Source of the DNA: Stutzerimonas stutzeri
GTDB taxonomy: Bacteria > Pseudomonadota > Gammaproteobacteria > Pseudomonadales > Pseudomonadaceae
Direction of reading: 5' to 3'
NCBI GenBank assembly: GCA_002345575.1
Contig: DDVX01000004.1
Span: forward strand, 186,001-250,000
DNA: 64,000 nt
Shown here: positions 1-9,532 of the stretch, piece after piece
How positions within the stretch are numbered: position 1 is the first letter of the stretch
How the letters are laid out: each line of letters begins with the position of its first letter
Made by a program: the position numbers and the translations under genes
The notes under the pieces: model-generated
Seen by the model: the letters and a program-made list of their open reading frames with translations, nothing else
What the model was told of the DNA's origin: nothing
Database searches by the model: none

Positions 1-312
1 GAGCGCTGGGCGGCGTCGCCGCTATACAGCCTGCGCTTCACCAAGGCCGGACGTGAAAAGTTCTCCCGCGCCGGAGAAGACGGTGAGGCGCCGCTGCTGA
101 AGATTCGCTTCAAGATCGACACCCGCGACCAACGCACCCGCAAGCAGGGCCTGATCAGCGACCGGCTGGCCATCGCCAGCGTCGAGTCCAGCAGCAACAG
201 GGTCGCGTTCAACGTGCGCAGTGACCTGGAGCTCGAGCTGAACACCATGCTCGACGCGGGACTGAGCGACACCAAGTATTGGCTGGACAGCGGAAGTGTA
301 AAGCGCAAATGA
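1..312 (+). CDS. C-terminal end of a probable SrfB-family protein (truncated by the window edge)
   Basis: An open frame runs from base 1 to a TGA at 310-312 and gives 103 residues with no start in the window. It ends in YWLDSGSVKRK, and its stop overlaps the ATG of srfC by ATGA, so the two are translationally coupled. The visible part has no motif I can name. The SrfB assignment rests on position, because SrfB is normally encoded directly before SrfC in srfABC loci. The fragment is charged and beta-strand-like, as expected of a large cytoplasmic protein tail. It could be another subunit of the same system. Confidence 0.55.
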   Translation, partial: ERWAASPLYSLRFTKAGREKFSRAGEDGEAPLLKIRFKIDTRDQRTRKQGLISDRLAIASVESSSNRVAFNVRSDLELELNTMLDAGLSDTKYWLDSGSVKRK

Positions 313-3008
313 GCAACCTGACTCCCAAACAGATCCAACTGAGCACCTCCTGGGCGGCCATTCACGAAGGCGCCGGCCAGGCCCTGGAGTGGATTCGCGA
401 AGTGCGTGGCAACGCACCCCGCCTGGACAGCGAGGCCGACAGCTTCAACCTCAAGCTGCACCGTGCACGCAACCTGGCGCGCAGCCTTGGCCGGGTAGCC
501 GGCACACCCATGACCATCGGCTTCTTCGGCCTGTCCCAGGCCGGCAAGTCCTACCTGATCTCGGCGCTCGCGGCGAACCAGCAGGGCAAGCTGGAAACCC
601 TCTACGGCGACACCCGTCTGGACTTCATCAAGCACGTGAACCCACCGGGTGGCGGCAAGGAGGCCACCGGTCTGGTCACTCGCTTCAGCCGTACCGCGAA
701 ATCAGGACCGGCCAGCCATCCGGTAGAGCTCAAGCTGTTCAGCGAGATCGAGTTGGCCAAGATTCTGGCCAACGCCTGGTTCAACGACTTCAACCAGGAA
801 CTGGTCGACTACGAACTCGACGAGCCGCGCATCGCCCGCATCCTCAAGCCCTTTGAAAACGGTGCCACGAATGCCCCGCAGGCCGGCGTCAGCGCCGATG
901 ACGTGGTGTCGCTGTGGGATTACCTGCGCGACAACTTCGAGAAGTCGATCCGCAAGCTGGAGCACCTCTACTGGCCGCGGGCAATGGAGCTGGCGCCGCG
1001 CCTGAGCTGTACCCAGCGCGCCGAGCTGTTCTCGATTCTCTGGGGCGAGCAGCCGGAGCTGACCAACCTCTATATCCAGCTGGCCTCCACGCTGCAGCGC
1101 CTGGGCCATGCACCGCGGGTGTTCGCACCGCTGAGTGTACTGGTCAGCCGTGACGGCGACGGTTACTCCCAGCGCGACAGCATCATGAACGTGGACATGC
1201 TTGAACGCCTGGGCAGCAGTCGCGATCTGCCGGTGGAGGTCTGCCCGGCGCCAGGCGATAACCTGCTGCCGGCCGTGGGCGTTCCGGTGGTGCAACTGGC
1301 CGCGCTGACCGCCGAAATGATCTTCCCGCTGGTCAATCCGACGTGTGACCCGCAGGTGGAACAGGTTGATCTGCTGGACTTCCCCGGTTATCGCGGACGC
1401 CTGGGCATCCGCTCGGTCAGCGAAGCCGGCAGCCAGGCCAGTGCCCAGGGCGGCAACCCCGTGTCCCAGCTGCTGCTGCGCGGCAAGGTCGCCTACCTGT
1501 TCGAGCGCTACACCGACAGCCAGGAGATGAACAGCCTGGTGGTCTGCACCAGCTCGTCCAAGCAGATCGACGTTAAGGACGTCGGCCCGGTACTGACCCG
1601 CTGGATCGAAAAGACCCAGGGCGCCACCGTCCAGGAGCGCGGCAAGCGCACACCCGGCCTGATCTGGGCGCTGACCATGTTCGACATGCAGATCGGCACC
1701 ATGCTTGAGCAGGACGAAAACATGGTCCGCGAAGGCTGGGAAGGCCTCCTGAAGAAGACCATGCTGGAGCGCTTCGGCCAATACGAATGGATCCAGAACT
1801 GGGCCGGCCAGCCGTTCAGCAACACCTACCTGGTGCGCAAGCCGCGTCTGCCGATGGCCACTTTCGTCGAGATGGCCGAACACACCTACGACGAACTGGG
1901 CATGGTTTCGCGCTATCAGGCGCAATTGCAGCTGCTGGGGCGGACCTTCGTCGATGCGCCGGCGGTGTGCGAGCACATTGCCCAGCCGGACGAGGCCTGG
2001 GCGGCGATGATGGCGCTGAACGACGGCGGTATCCAGCGCATCAGCCAGTATCTCGGCCGGGTCGCCCACCTCGACTTCAAGCTCAACCGCATCGAGGAAC
2101 AGCTGGAGCGCTGCAAGGACGATCTGTTGCACAGCCTCGACGGCTGGTATCACAAGGACGGCGAAGGCGCACTGGCGCTCAAGCGTGCCCAGGCACAGAT
2201 GATCCTGCAGGACCTGGGTCGCCGGCTGCCGGTGCTGGGCGAGCTGATCGACCACTTGCAATTACCCGGCGACAGCGTGCGCGACCTCTATCTGAGCGGC
2301 GCCTACGAGGTTGAAGAGAACGCCACCGAAAGCACCGAAGAAGCTGCCCAGGCCGCACCACAGAGCCTGTACGGCAACGATGGCGGCTTCGACTTCGGCG
2401 AGGTGTTCGGCAGCGCTGAAACACCGGCAGCCAAGGTGGCAGCGCCACAGCAACAAAGCAGCGAGCATCGCTTCGCCCGGGCCGTGTTCAAGGCCTGGAT
2501 CAGCCATCTGCGTGAAATTGCCAACCGCCAGAATCTGCTGACCCTGCTGGGCCTGGATCGCAAGGTGGTCGAGGCCGTGGTCGATGAGCTCATCACTGCG
2601 GCCTATCGCCTCGACGTGCCCGAGCAGATCAGCCGTGCGCTGTTGCTGCGCACCCAGAGCGGCACGCGCCGTGATCAGCTGGTGCAGCGTCAGGTGCTGA
2701 CCGTGCAGCTGGTATTGCGCGACTACGTGTCCTGGTTCGGCAACCTGCACAAGCCCGTGGACGCCCGACCCAAGAGCCTGATCGGCAGCAAGGATCACCT
2801 GTTCGCCTTCTATCGCCACCCGCAGCCGGGCCAGTTGCCCGAACTGCCTGTGCAGCCGATCGACCAGTCCAGGCTGTTCCTTGGCGACTGGCTGTCCGGG
2901 CTGGCCTGCATTACCCAGGACAACGCCGGGCACAGCGCCGGACGCGAAATCACGATTGAACAGAATGAATGGCTGGGCCGTGTGCTGCAGTCGTTCCAAG
3001 CGAGATAA
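309..3008 (+). CDS. srfC: SrfC-family putative virulence factor with GTPase-like motifs
   Basis: This 899-residue protein resembles the SrfC / 'putative bacterial virulence factor' family. I chose the ATG at 309, which overlaps the upstream stop, over an in-frame start at 279 that lies inside the previous gene. A P-loop GLSQAGKS sits at residues 74-81. A DxxG-type motif, DFPG, lies at 357-360 after a hydrophobic strand (VDLL), and TMFD at 456-459 occupies the place of a T/NKxD guanine motif. Together these suggest a dynamin- or GTPase-like fold with a long insert between the P-loop and the second motif. The C-terminal half is helical. There is no signal peptide, so it is probably cytoplasmic. 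SrfC biochemistry is poorly known and GTP hydrolysis is inferred here. The next gene starts 3 bases downstream. Confidence 0.75.
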   Translation: MSNLTPKQIQLSTSWAAIHEGAGQALEWIREVRGNAPRLDSEADSFNLKLHRARNLARSLGRVAGTPMTIGFFGLSQAGKSYLISALAANQQGKLETLYGDTRLDFIKHVNPPGGGKEATGLVTRFSRTAKSGPASHPVELKLFSEIELAKILANAWFNDFNQELVDYELDEPRIARILKPFENGATNAPQAGVSADDVVSLWDYLRDNFEKSIRKLEHLYWPRAMELAPRLSCTQRAELFSILWGEQPELTNLYIQLASTLQRLGHAPRVFAPLSVLVSRDGDGYSQRDSIMNVDMLERLGSSRDLPVEVCPAPGDNLLPAVGVPVVQLAALTAEMIFPLVNPTCDPQVEQVDLLDFPGYRGRLGIRSVSEAGSQASAQGGNPVSQLLLRGKVAYLFERYTDSQEMNSLVVCTSSSKQIDVKDVGPVLTRWIEKTQGATVQERGKRTPGLIWALTMFDMQIGTMLEQDENMVREGWEGLLKKTMLERFGQYEWIQNWAGQPFSNTYLVRKPRLPMATFVEMAEHTYDELGMVSRYQAQLQLLGRTFVDAPAVCEHIAQPDEAWAAMMALNDGGIQRISQYLGRVAHLDFKLNRIEEQLERCKDDLLHSLDGWYHKDGEGALALKRAQAQMILQDLGRRLPVLGELIDHLQLPGDSVRDLYLSGAYEVEENATESTEEAAQAAPQSLYGNDGGFDFGEVFGSAETPAAKVAAPQQQSSEHRFARAVFKAWISHLREIANRQNLLTLLGLDRKVVEAVVDELITAAYRLDVPEQISRALLLRTQSGTRRDQLVQRQVLTVQLVLRDYVSWFGNLHKPVDARPKSLIGSKDHLFAFYRHPQPGQLPELPVQPIDQSRLFLGDWLSGLACITQDNAGHSAGREITIEQNEWLGRVLQSFQAR

Positions 3009-3011
3009 GAC

Positions 3012-4061
3012 ATGCCCATACGTGTTGACCTGCTGACCCTTGAGCCAAACATCCCCGGCCAGGCCCGACTGGCGGTGAAGAAATGGCGCGGCGCCAGCGA
3101 GAAGCTGGAGTTTTCCATTCAGCGCAATCAGGACCAGTTCTACCTGCAAGGCGACCGGACCTGGAGCAACAATCCGTTCTGGTTCCAGGTGCCGAGCTTC
3201 AACCAGGGCGCCGACGAGGATGCGCTGGAAACCCTGATCGGCCCCGATGTGGTCGATCCCCTGCTGGAAGGCAGCGGCAGCTCGAACTTCCGCATCGAAC
3301 TGCGTGAACTCGATGGCGGCCTCGTGGATCAGGGCGTGGTGCGCCCGGCCCAGGGCCTGCTGTCGTCGATTGCCGGTGGCGAAACCCGCGCGCTCTATGA
3401 CGGCGGCAACATGAGCGTGCCCGAAGCGCCGCTGGAAATCCCCGACATGCCGTCGCTGGAGCTGCCTGAGCCGCAGCCGGCTGCAGAGCCGCTCAGTGCC
3501 ACGCCTGAGCCCGAGCCGGTGGTTGCAGAACCGGCAGTCACGAAACCTGCGGCGCAGAAGAAAAGCAACCTGCTGCCACTGATCCTCGGCGTGCTGGTTC
3601 TCTTGGCAATCGCGCTGGGACTCTGGCTCTGGTTGAAGAAGCCAGCGGTTGAAACGCCGGCCGAGGCACCGCCCGCGGTAACCGAACCCGCTGCAGCCAG
3701 CGAGCCGGTCGCCGCCGGCCCCTGCACGCTGGAAAGCATGGCCAGCCAGAGCGAGCTGAGCTTCGTGCAGAACTGCATCCGCGAGGCGCCGGACAGCGCC
3801 GCGCTGCTGGAAATCATCGCCACCGCCAAGCAGGCCGGGCATTGCGGCATCGCCCAGCGCCTGTATGCCAACCGCGCCCAGGCCGGTGACGTGCAGATCG
3901 CCCACGCCTATGCGCGTGAGTACGACCCCGAGTTCCACCAGCCCAGCACCTGCTTCGCCGAGGCCGATGCCGCCACCGCAGCCTACTGGTACGAAACCAT
4001 CCTCGCCTCGGCGCCGGACGACGCCCAGGCCCGCCAACGCTTCGAGGAGCTGCAACCGTGA
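3012..4061 (+). CDS. Single-pass membrane protein of the SrfBC/Tag-like operon, unknown function
   Basis: The protein has 349 residues. Residues 1-130 form a soluble, strand-rich domain with no motif I recognise. Residues 135-180 are a Pro/Glu/Ala-rich linker. One transmembrane helix spans about 187-208, followed by another Pro/Ala-rich stretch and a C-terminal domain of about 120 residues with several cysteines. The topology suggests a cytoplasmic N-domain and a periplasmic C-domain, so the protein could pass a signal across the inner membrane. Its start follows srfC by 3 bases and its stop overlaps the next gene, so co-expression is near certain. It sits where a link between SrfC in the cytoplasm and the secreted vWFA protein would be needed. 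That role is an inference. Confidence 0.6.
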   Translation: MPIRVDLLTLEPNIPGQARLAVKKWRGASEKLEFSIQRNQDQFYLQGDRTWSNNPFWFQVPSFNQGADEDALETLIGPDVVDPLLEGSGSSNFRIELRELDGGLVDQGVVRPAQGLLSSIAGGETRALYDGGNMSVPEAPLEIPDMPSLELPEPQPAAEPLSATPEPEPVVAEPAVTKPAAQKKSNLLPLILGVLVLLAIALGLWLWLKKPAVETPAEAPPAVTEPAAASEPVAAGPCTLESMASQSELSFVQNCIREAPDSAALLEIIATAKQAGHCGIAQRLYANRAQAGDVQIAHAYAREYDPEFHQPSTCFAEADAATAAYWYETILASAPDDAQARQRFEELQP

Positions 4062-6052
4062 GCCTGCGTATCAGCTGTGCGGCACTGCTGGCGTTCTGCG
4101 CCAGCGCCACCTTGCAGGCAGCGGACAAACCCCTGCTGCAGGAAGGCAAGCAGACCCTGTTCCAACGCGTACTGACCACGCCCAACTGCCAACTGAGCGC
4201 CAGCGCCGGTGGCAGCGGCCAGACACAGCCGGCATTCAGCCGTTTCTACGTCTACGAGCGCGCCCAGGCCGGTAACGCCGAGTGGCTGCGCGTCGGCCCG
4301 GACAGCTATGGCAAAACCATCGGCTGGCTGCCCGCCGCCTGCACCGTGGACTGGAAGATGCAGCTGACCCTGGCCTTCACCAACCCGGCCAACCGTGACC
4401 GCCTGCTGTTCTTCAAGGAGCGCCCGACGCTGGAAGGCATCCTCGATGCGCCGGACCCGGTCAGTCATGTCGCGCCACTGCGGGCCAAACTCAAACAGGG
4501 CCAGCCGGCGCCCGGTGTGCTGGCGCAGGAGCCGGAATTCTTCGTCGATCTGCAGAAGGAGTTCTACCTGCTGCCGGTGCTCAGCGGTGAGGAGGTGATG
4601 AGCGAAGAAGGTTTCCGCATGCGCCTGCTCAACGTCGCCTCGGTGAGCAAGGCCGAGACGCCATCCGCCACCGGCAGCAACGCGACGGGCGCCGCGAACG
4701 CAGCCGGCAGCGCAAGTCAGCCGGCCATCACCAGCCAGCTCAAGGAATTCAGCGCGGCCGTGGTGTTCGTCATCGATTCGACCATTTCCATGGACCCCTA
4801 TATCGAGCGCACCCGCGAGGCGATCAAGAAGGTTTACGCGCAGATCGCCGTGGAAAACCTCGGCCAGCAGGTCAAGTTCGGCCTGGTCGCCTTCCGCTCC
4901 AGCACCCAGGCCGTACCGGGGCTGGAGTACGTCAGCAAGATGTACGCCGACCCCAACAAGGTCACGGACGGCGCCGACTTCCTGAGCAAGGTGGCCGACC
5001 TCAGGCAGGCCAAAGTGTCGAGCAGCAGCTTCGACGAAGACGCCTACTCCGGCGTCATGCACGCCATCGATCAGGTGGACTGGAGCCAGTTCGGCGCCCG
5101 CTACGTGGTGCTGATCAGCGATGCCGGCGCCATCGAAGGCGACAACAAGCTGTCCGGAACCGGTCTCAGCGCCGAACAGGTGCGGATCGAGGCCAGCAAC
5201 CCTGGCGTGGCGATCTACACCCTGCACCTGAAGACCGCCGCCGGCCTGAAGAACCACGGCAAGGCCGAGGCTCAGTATCAGGCGCTCTCGACCTATCCGG
5301 GCACCAACACTTCGCTGTATTACCCGGTCAATGCCGGTGATCTGGACGCCTACGGACGCAAGGTCGATGCCTTGGCCAACGCCATCACCAGCCAGGTCAA
5401 GGCCGCCTATATGGGCGACGAGGCCATTGGCAGCGCACTCAATGCCAAGGCGGAACCGGCAGCTGCCAGCAGCGAAGAGCAGAAAATGCTCGACGACGCC
5501 GCCCTGATCGGCCACGCCATGCAGCTGGCCTATCTTGGGCAGAAGACCGGCACCCAGGCCCCCCCCGTGTTCCAGGCCTGGATCAGCGACCGCGACCTCA
5601 TCAAACAGAACCTGCCGACCACCGATGTGCGCGTGCTGCTGACCAAATCCCAGCTCAGCGACCTCAGTGACGTGCTCAAGCAGATCCTCGACGCCGCCAA
5701 CCAGGGCCTGATCTCGCCCAGCGAAATGTTCGAGCGCCTGCGTTCGGTGGCCGCCACCATGGGCGCCGATCCCAACCAGTTGAAGCAGGGCGACAACACC
5801 CGACTGGCGGAGCTGGGCATGCTCGGCGAATACCTGGAAGACCTGCCCTACCAGAGCGAAGTACTCAACCTGGACGAGGAAACCTGGAAGAGCTGGGACG
5901 GCCTCGCCCAGGAGAAATTCATCCGCACCCTGAGCACCAAGCTGCGCCACTACCAGCGTTACAACGCCGATGTGGACCGCTGGGTGGCGCTGGCCAAGGA
6001 CAGTGATGCACGCGACAACGTGTATCCAGTGCCGCTGGAAATGATGCCCTGA
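4058..6052 (+). CDS. Secreted vWFA-domain protein resembling the periplasmic part of PpkA, without a kinase domain
   Basis: The 664-residue protein starts with a signal peptide (about residues 1-21, ending LQA-AD). Residues 25-200 form an SH3-like or unknown domain that includes a YGKTIGWLP segment. A vWFA domain begins near residue 233, with a metal-binding motif DSTIS at 240-244 (DxTxS instead of the usual DxSxS) and a helical C-terminal region after about residue 440. The layout is like the extracytoplasmic half of the threonine kinase PpkA, but no kinase domain precedes it. The gene overlaps its upstream neighbour by ATGA-type coupling and is followed by a TagT-like ATPase gene 3 bases later. 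In P. aeruginosa the PpkA periplasmic part receives the TagQRST signal, so this protein may be the receptor piece of a split system. Confidence 0.65.
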   Translation: MSLRISCAALLAFCASATLQAADKPLLQEGKQTLFQRVLTTPNCQLSASAGGSGQTQPAFSRFYVYERAQAGNAEWLRVGPDSYGKTIGWLPAACTVDWKMQLTLAFTNPANRDRLLFFKERPTLEGILDAPDPVSHVAPLRAKLKQGQPAPGVLAQEPEFFVDLQKEFYLLPVLSGEEVMSEEGFRMRLLNVASVSKAETPSATGSNATGAANAAGSASQPAITSQLKEFSAAVVFVIDSTISMDPYIERTREAIKKVYAQIAVENLGQQVKFGLVAFRSSTQAVPGLEYVSKMYADPNKVTDGADFLSKVADLRQAKVSSSSFDEDAYSGVMHAIDQVDWSQFGARYVVLISDAGAIEGDNKLSGTGLSAEQVRIEASNPGVAIYTLHLKTAAGLKNHGKAEAQYQALSTYPGTNTSLYYPVNAGDLDAYGRKVDALANAITSQVKAAYMGDEAIGSALNAKAEPAAASSEEQKMLDDAALIGHAMQLAYLGQKTGTQAPPVFQAWISDRDLIKQNLPTTDVRVLLTKSQLSDLSDVLKQILDAANQGLISPSEMFERLRSVAATMGADPNQLKQGDNTRLAELGMLGEYLEDLPYQSEVLNLDEETWKSWDGLAQEKFIRTLSTKLRHYQRYNADVDRWVALAKDSDARDNVYPVPLEMMP

Positions 6053-6055
6053 GCC

Positions 6056-6754
6056 ATGCTCGATATTCAGGGACTACGGGTCGCACGGGGCAGCGGTGCG
6101 CAGGCGCATCGCGTCTGCCTGCCGGCGTTGCAGCTGGGACATGGCGAGATTCGCGCCATCACCGGTGAGAGCGGCTGTGGCAAGAGCACCCTGCTCGAAG
6201 CCATCGGCCTGTTGCTCGCCCCGCAGGCGCTGACGCACTACCGGCTGGGTCGCGAGCGTGTGGATGTCTGCCAATTGTTGCAGGCCGACGACCAGTCGGC
6301 GCTGGCGGCAGTACGCTCGCGCCAGTTGGGTTTTGTCCTGCAAAGCGGCGGTCTGCTGCCCTTTCTCAAGGTGCGCGACAACATCAGCCTGCCGCGCCGC
6401 CTGCTCGGCCTGCCGTCGCGCAGCGGCCATGTGGAAAAGGCTTTGGATGTGCTGCGCCTGCAACCCTTGCTCGACAAGTATCCCCAGGCCCTGTCCATCG
6501 GTGAGCGTCAGCGTGTGGCTTGCGTGCGGGCCATCGCCCATGAGCCGCAACTGCTGCTGGCCGACGAACCCACCGCAGCGCTCGACCCGGTCAATGCACG
6601 GCGGCTGTTCGAGCTGCTGCTGAGCCTGGTGCGGGAGCTGGGGCTGACCGCGCTGGTGGTGTCCCACGACTGGGCGCTGATCGACGAGTTTGGTCTGGCG
6701 CGACTGGGCGCCGTCAGCCGTGAAGGGGAGACAGCCTTTGTCCCTGTGGCTTGA
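6056..6754 (+). CDS. ABC transporter ATP-binding protein, LolD/MacB type, TagT-like
   Basis: This 232-residue ATPase has a Walker A GESGCGKS at residues 37-44, a Q-loop near 96, an ABC signature LSIGE at 146-150 and a Walker B LLLADE at 166-171. The size and motifs fit the LolD/MacB/FtsE branch, which works with FtsX-type permeases and usually moves or pulls lipoproteins or senses the envelope instead of importing solutes. The stop overlaps the permease gene. The neighbours (FtsX permease, FGE-fold protein, lipoprotein) match the TagT-TagS-TagR-TagQ set of the P. aeruginosa type VI regulatory pathway. I use TagT-like as a description and not as a proven orthology. Confidence 0.75.
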   Translation: MLDIQGLRVARGSGAQAHRVCLPALQLGHGEIRAITGESGCGKSTLLEAIGLLLAPQALTHYRLGRERVDVCQLLQADDQSALAAVRSRQLGFVLQSGGLLPFLKVRDNISLPRRLLGLPSRSGHVEKALDVLRLQPLLDKYPQALSIGERQRVACVRAIAHEPQLLLADEPTAALDPVNARRLFELLLSLVRELGLTALVVSHDWALIDEFGLARLGAVSREGETAFVPVA

Positions 6755-7961
6755 TCGCTTCGCCCTGCTCGGCAGGCTGGCACTCAACGACCTGTGGCAC
6801 GACCGCAAGGTGTCGCTATGTGTGGCCGCCTCGCTGGTGGCAGTGATTGCCCCGCTGCTGCTGCTGTTCGGCCTCAAGCACGGTGTGGTCAACCAGCTGC
6901 AGGATGACCTGTTGCGCGATCCGCGCAACCTGGAAATCCGCCTGCTGAGCAGCGGCAACTACGACACAGCCTGGCTCACGCAACTGCAACAGCGCCCGGA
7001 AACCGGTTTCGCCATCGGTCAGACCCGCTCACTGAATACCCAGGCCGACCTGCTCGGCCCCAACCGGCGCTTCGTCGAAAACGCAGAGATCATCCCCACC
7101 CAGACCGGCGACCCGCTACTCGACACGCCACTGAGCGCGCTACGCGGTAACCAGGTGATTCTCAGTGCACGCGCCGCCGAGCGCCTGAACGTCCAGGCCG
7201 GTGACTCGCTGCAACTGCGGGTGACGCGCAGGCTGAACGGTGTCAACGAACGCGGCGAGCAACCCCTGCAGGTGCTGGCGGTACTCGACCCGGCGCGTTT
7301 CGGTCGCCCCGCCGCCTTTGTCGCACCTGAGCTGCTGCTGGGGCTGGAACGCTTTCGCGACGGCTATCAGGTGCCCGCGCTGGGCGCACACAGCGGTAAC
7401 TCCGCCGAGGGCCTGACGCCCGGCTATGCCCGCGCGCGCTTGTATGCACGGGATATCGACAGCGTTGCGCCGCTGGAGCGCTGGCTGAATGCGCAACACA
7501 TCGAAACCAGCAGCCGCCTGGCCGAGATCGATGCGGTCAAGGCTATCAATCATGTGCTGGGCGTGATCTTCGGGGTCATCGCCGGCGCCTCGCTGGTGGG
7601 CTGTATCGCTTCGCTGATCGGCGCCTTTCTCGCCAACATCGACCGCAAGCGGCGCAGCCTGGCTCTGTTGCGCCTGCTGGGTTTTCAGCGAGCTGCGGTG
7701 GCTGGCTATCTGGTGCTGCAGGCGTTGTTTCTCAGCGGCGCCGGCTATCTTGGCGGTCTGGCGTGCTATGGCGTCGGCAGCCAATTGTTCAACCGCCTGC
7801 TGGGCAGCAGCCAGGCCACAGGCGCCTTCGTCTGTGACATCACTTTCTGGCACGGGCTGATCGCCCTGTTGCTGGCGCTGCTTGTAGCGGCGCTGGTTGC
7901 CCTAATCGGCGCCTTGCGCGCCATCAGTATTGAACCTGCGGAGAGTCTGCGTGAACTCTAG
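6738..7961 (+). CDS. FtsX/MacB-type ABC permease, TagS-like
   Basis: I chose a TTG start at 6738 because GAAGGGGAG ends 7 bases before it. Upstream in-frame starts lie deep inside the ATPase gene. The product has 407 residues: one transmembrane helix at about 25-45, a periplasmic domain of roughly 220 residues, then three helices in the C-terminal 150 residues. This is the usual 1+3 FtsX/LolC layout. It ends in AISIEPAESLREL, the Pro-Ala-Glu tail common in MacB/LolC permeases. It overlaps both the ATPase before it and the FGE-fold gene after it. It probably pairs with the adjacent ATPase as a mechanotransmission-type complex. Confidence 0.72.
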   Translation: MSLWLDRFALLGRLALNDLWHDRKVSLCVAASLVAVIAPLLLLFGLKHGVVNQLQDDLLRDPRNLEIRLLSSGNYDTAWLTQLQQRPETGFAIGQTRSLNTQADLLGPNRRFVENAEIIPTQTGDPLLDTPLSALRGNQVILSARAAERLNVQAGDSLQLRVTRRLNGVNERGEQPLQVLAVLDPARFGRPAAFVAPELLLGLERFRDGYQVPALGAHSGNSAEGLTPGYARARLYARDIDSVAPLERWLNAQHIETSSRLAEIDAVKAINHVLGVIFGVIAGASLVGCIASLIGAFLANIDRKRRSLALLRLLGFQRAAVAGYLVLQALFLSGAGYLGGLACYGVGSQLFNRLLGSSQATGAFVCDITFWHGLIALLLALLVAALVALIGALRAISIEPAESLREL

Positions 7962-9492
7962 AAACTGGTGCCGTTTCCTGCTGTTGCCCCTCGGGCTGGC
8001 CTGCACCCAGGCCTTCGCCACCTGGGACGAGAAACACTTCAACCCCATGCCCGAGGCCGGTGATGTGGTACTGCCCATGCCCTGCGACGGCTCCATGGTG
8101 TTCCGCAAGGTGCATATCCCCATGGCCGGTCCGCTGGACGACTATCCCATCAGCATCGGCCAGGACAGCGCCGAATGGGGCTACGTCGAGCAGAGCCGCC
8201 CGGCCTTTATCGCCGGCAGTTTCACCTCCAGTGGTTCCGAGAAGTCGCGCTATTACCTGCTGGCCAAATATGAAATGACCCAGCTGCAGTACCGCGCCCT
8301 GACCGACGAGAGCTGCCCGACGCCGTCCAACAAGCTGCGCCTGCCGGTGGTGGCGGTCAGCTGGCTGGATGCGCTGCAGGCGTCGGACAAATACAACCTG
8401 TGGCTGCGCCAGCACGCAGCGGGCAAGCTGCCCAGGGAAGACGGCGCGCTGGGCTTCGTGCGCCTGCCGACCGAGATCGAATGGGAATTCGCCGCGCGCG
8501 GCGGGCTGGAAGTCGGCACCGCCGAGTTTCGCGACGGTCGCTATCCGATGGTTGAAGGGTTGAACGGCCATGAATGGTTCGCCGGCTCGCAATCAGCCAA
8601 CGGCCAGTTGCAGTTGTCGGGCCTGCTCAAGCCCAACCCGCTGGGCCTGCACGACATACTCGGCAATGCTGACGAGATGATCTTCGAGCCCTTCCGCCTG
8701 AACAAGCTCGACCGCCAGCACGGCCAGGCCGGCGGCTACGTGGTGCGCGGCGGCAACTACCTGACGGCGCAAGGGGAAATGCGTACGGCCCTGCGCAAGG
8801 AAGAGCCCTACTACAACGCCCAGGGCCAGGTGAAGAACAAGACCACCGGCCTGCGCCTGGCGCTGGTGTCGCCGACCCTGACCTCGCGCGAGCGGGTCGC
8901 CAGCATCGAAAGCAGCTGGAAGAAACTCGGCAGCGGAACGGAAGATGCCACCAAGGACAAGGGCACCGTGCAGGCGCTCGAAGCGCTGGCCTCCGGCGTC
9001 GAAGATCAGGCCCTCAAGGATCAGCTCAAGTCCCTGGAGAACCAGCTACGCGCCAGCAACCAGCAACAGGAAGAGGCTCGCGATCAGGCCATTCGAGCCA
9101 GCCTCAACCTGGGCGCCTTCCTCTGTACCAAGATGCTCGATGACGGCCAGTATCTGGATTTCCTGCAGAAAAACTACGACCTCAACTGCGCTGCCGGCGA
9201 GCAGGACCCCAGTTGCCCCATGCGCAAGGGCAAGCTCGACGAACAGCAGGACCGGCTGCACAAGCTCAGCCGCTACTACGCCAGTAGCCTGGTCGAGTCG
9301 GCCAGCCTCTACGGCCAGCCGCTGCTGCAGAAACAGCTGCCGGTGATGGAAGAACTCATCGGTCGCAACAAGCAGCTGCAGGAACTCAAGCCCTATCTGC
9401 GCACCCACTGGGCCAACCAGAAGGCCTTCCTGCAGACCCAGAAGATCGATACCAGTGCCTGGCTCACCAGTTGCAAGGCCGTATCCCGATAA
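7951..9492 (+). CDS. Secreted FGE/SUMF1-fold protein, TagR-like
   Basis: A GTG start at 7951 with GCGGAGAG just upstream gives 513 residues and a clean signal peptide (cut near AFA-TW at 23). The formylglycine-generating-enzyme fold covers about residues 60-310, with RLPTEIEWEFAARGG at 171-185, GLHDILGNADEM at 232-243 and RGGNY at 266-270. The cysteines that form the FGE active site after RGG are absent (RGGNYLTAQGEM), so it is probably a binding protein and not an oxidase. Residues about 335-380 look like a coiled coil and the C-terminus is helical. TagR of P. aeruginosa has the same fold and acts on PpkA in the periplasm. A similar partner is available here in the vWFA protein at 4058-6052. 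Confidence 0.7.
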   Translation: MNSRNWCRFLLLPLGLACTQAFATWDEKHFNPMPEAGDVVLPMPCDGSMVFRKVHIPMAGPLDDYPISIGQDSAEWGYVEQSRPAFIAGSFTSSGSEKSRYYLLAKYEMTQLQYRALTDESCPTPSNKLRLPVVAVSWLDALQASDKYNLWLRQHAAGKLPREDGALGFVRLPTEIEWEFAARGGLEVGTAEFRDGRYPMVEGLNGHEWFAGSQSANGQLQLSGLLKPNPLGLHDILGNADEMIFEPFRLNKLDRQHGQAGGYVVRGGNYLTAQGEMRTALRKEEPYYNAQGQVKNKTTGLRLALVSPTLTSRERVASIESSWKKLGSGTEDATKDKGTVQALEALASGVEDQALKDQLKSLENQLRASNQQQEEARDQAIRASLNLGAFLCTKMLDDGQYLDFLQKNYDLNCAAGEQDPSCPMRKGKLDEQQDRLHKLSRYYASSLVESASLYGQPLLQKQLPVMEELIGRNKQLQELKPYLRTHWANQKAFLQTQKIDTSAWLTSCKAVSR

Positions 9493-9532
9493 CTAGAAAA
9501 AGCACAACGCCAAACACACAAGGAGCGACAAC

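Noticed and set aside
702..5950. Very long open frames on the minus strand (519, 597 and 655 codons) opposite srfC and its neighbours
   Set aside because: They mirror the high-GC coding strand, lack ribosome binding sites and domains, and conflict with the overlapping plus-strand operon.
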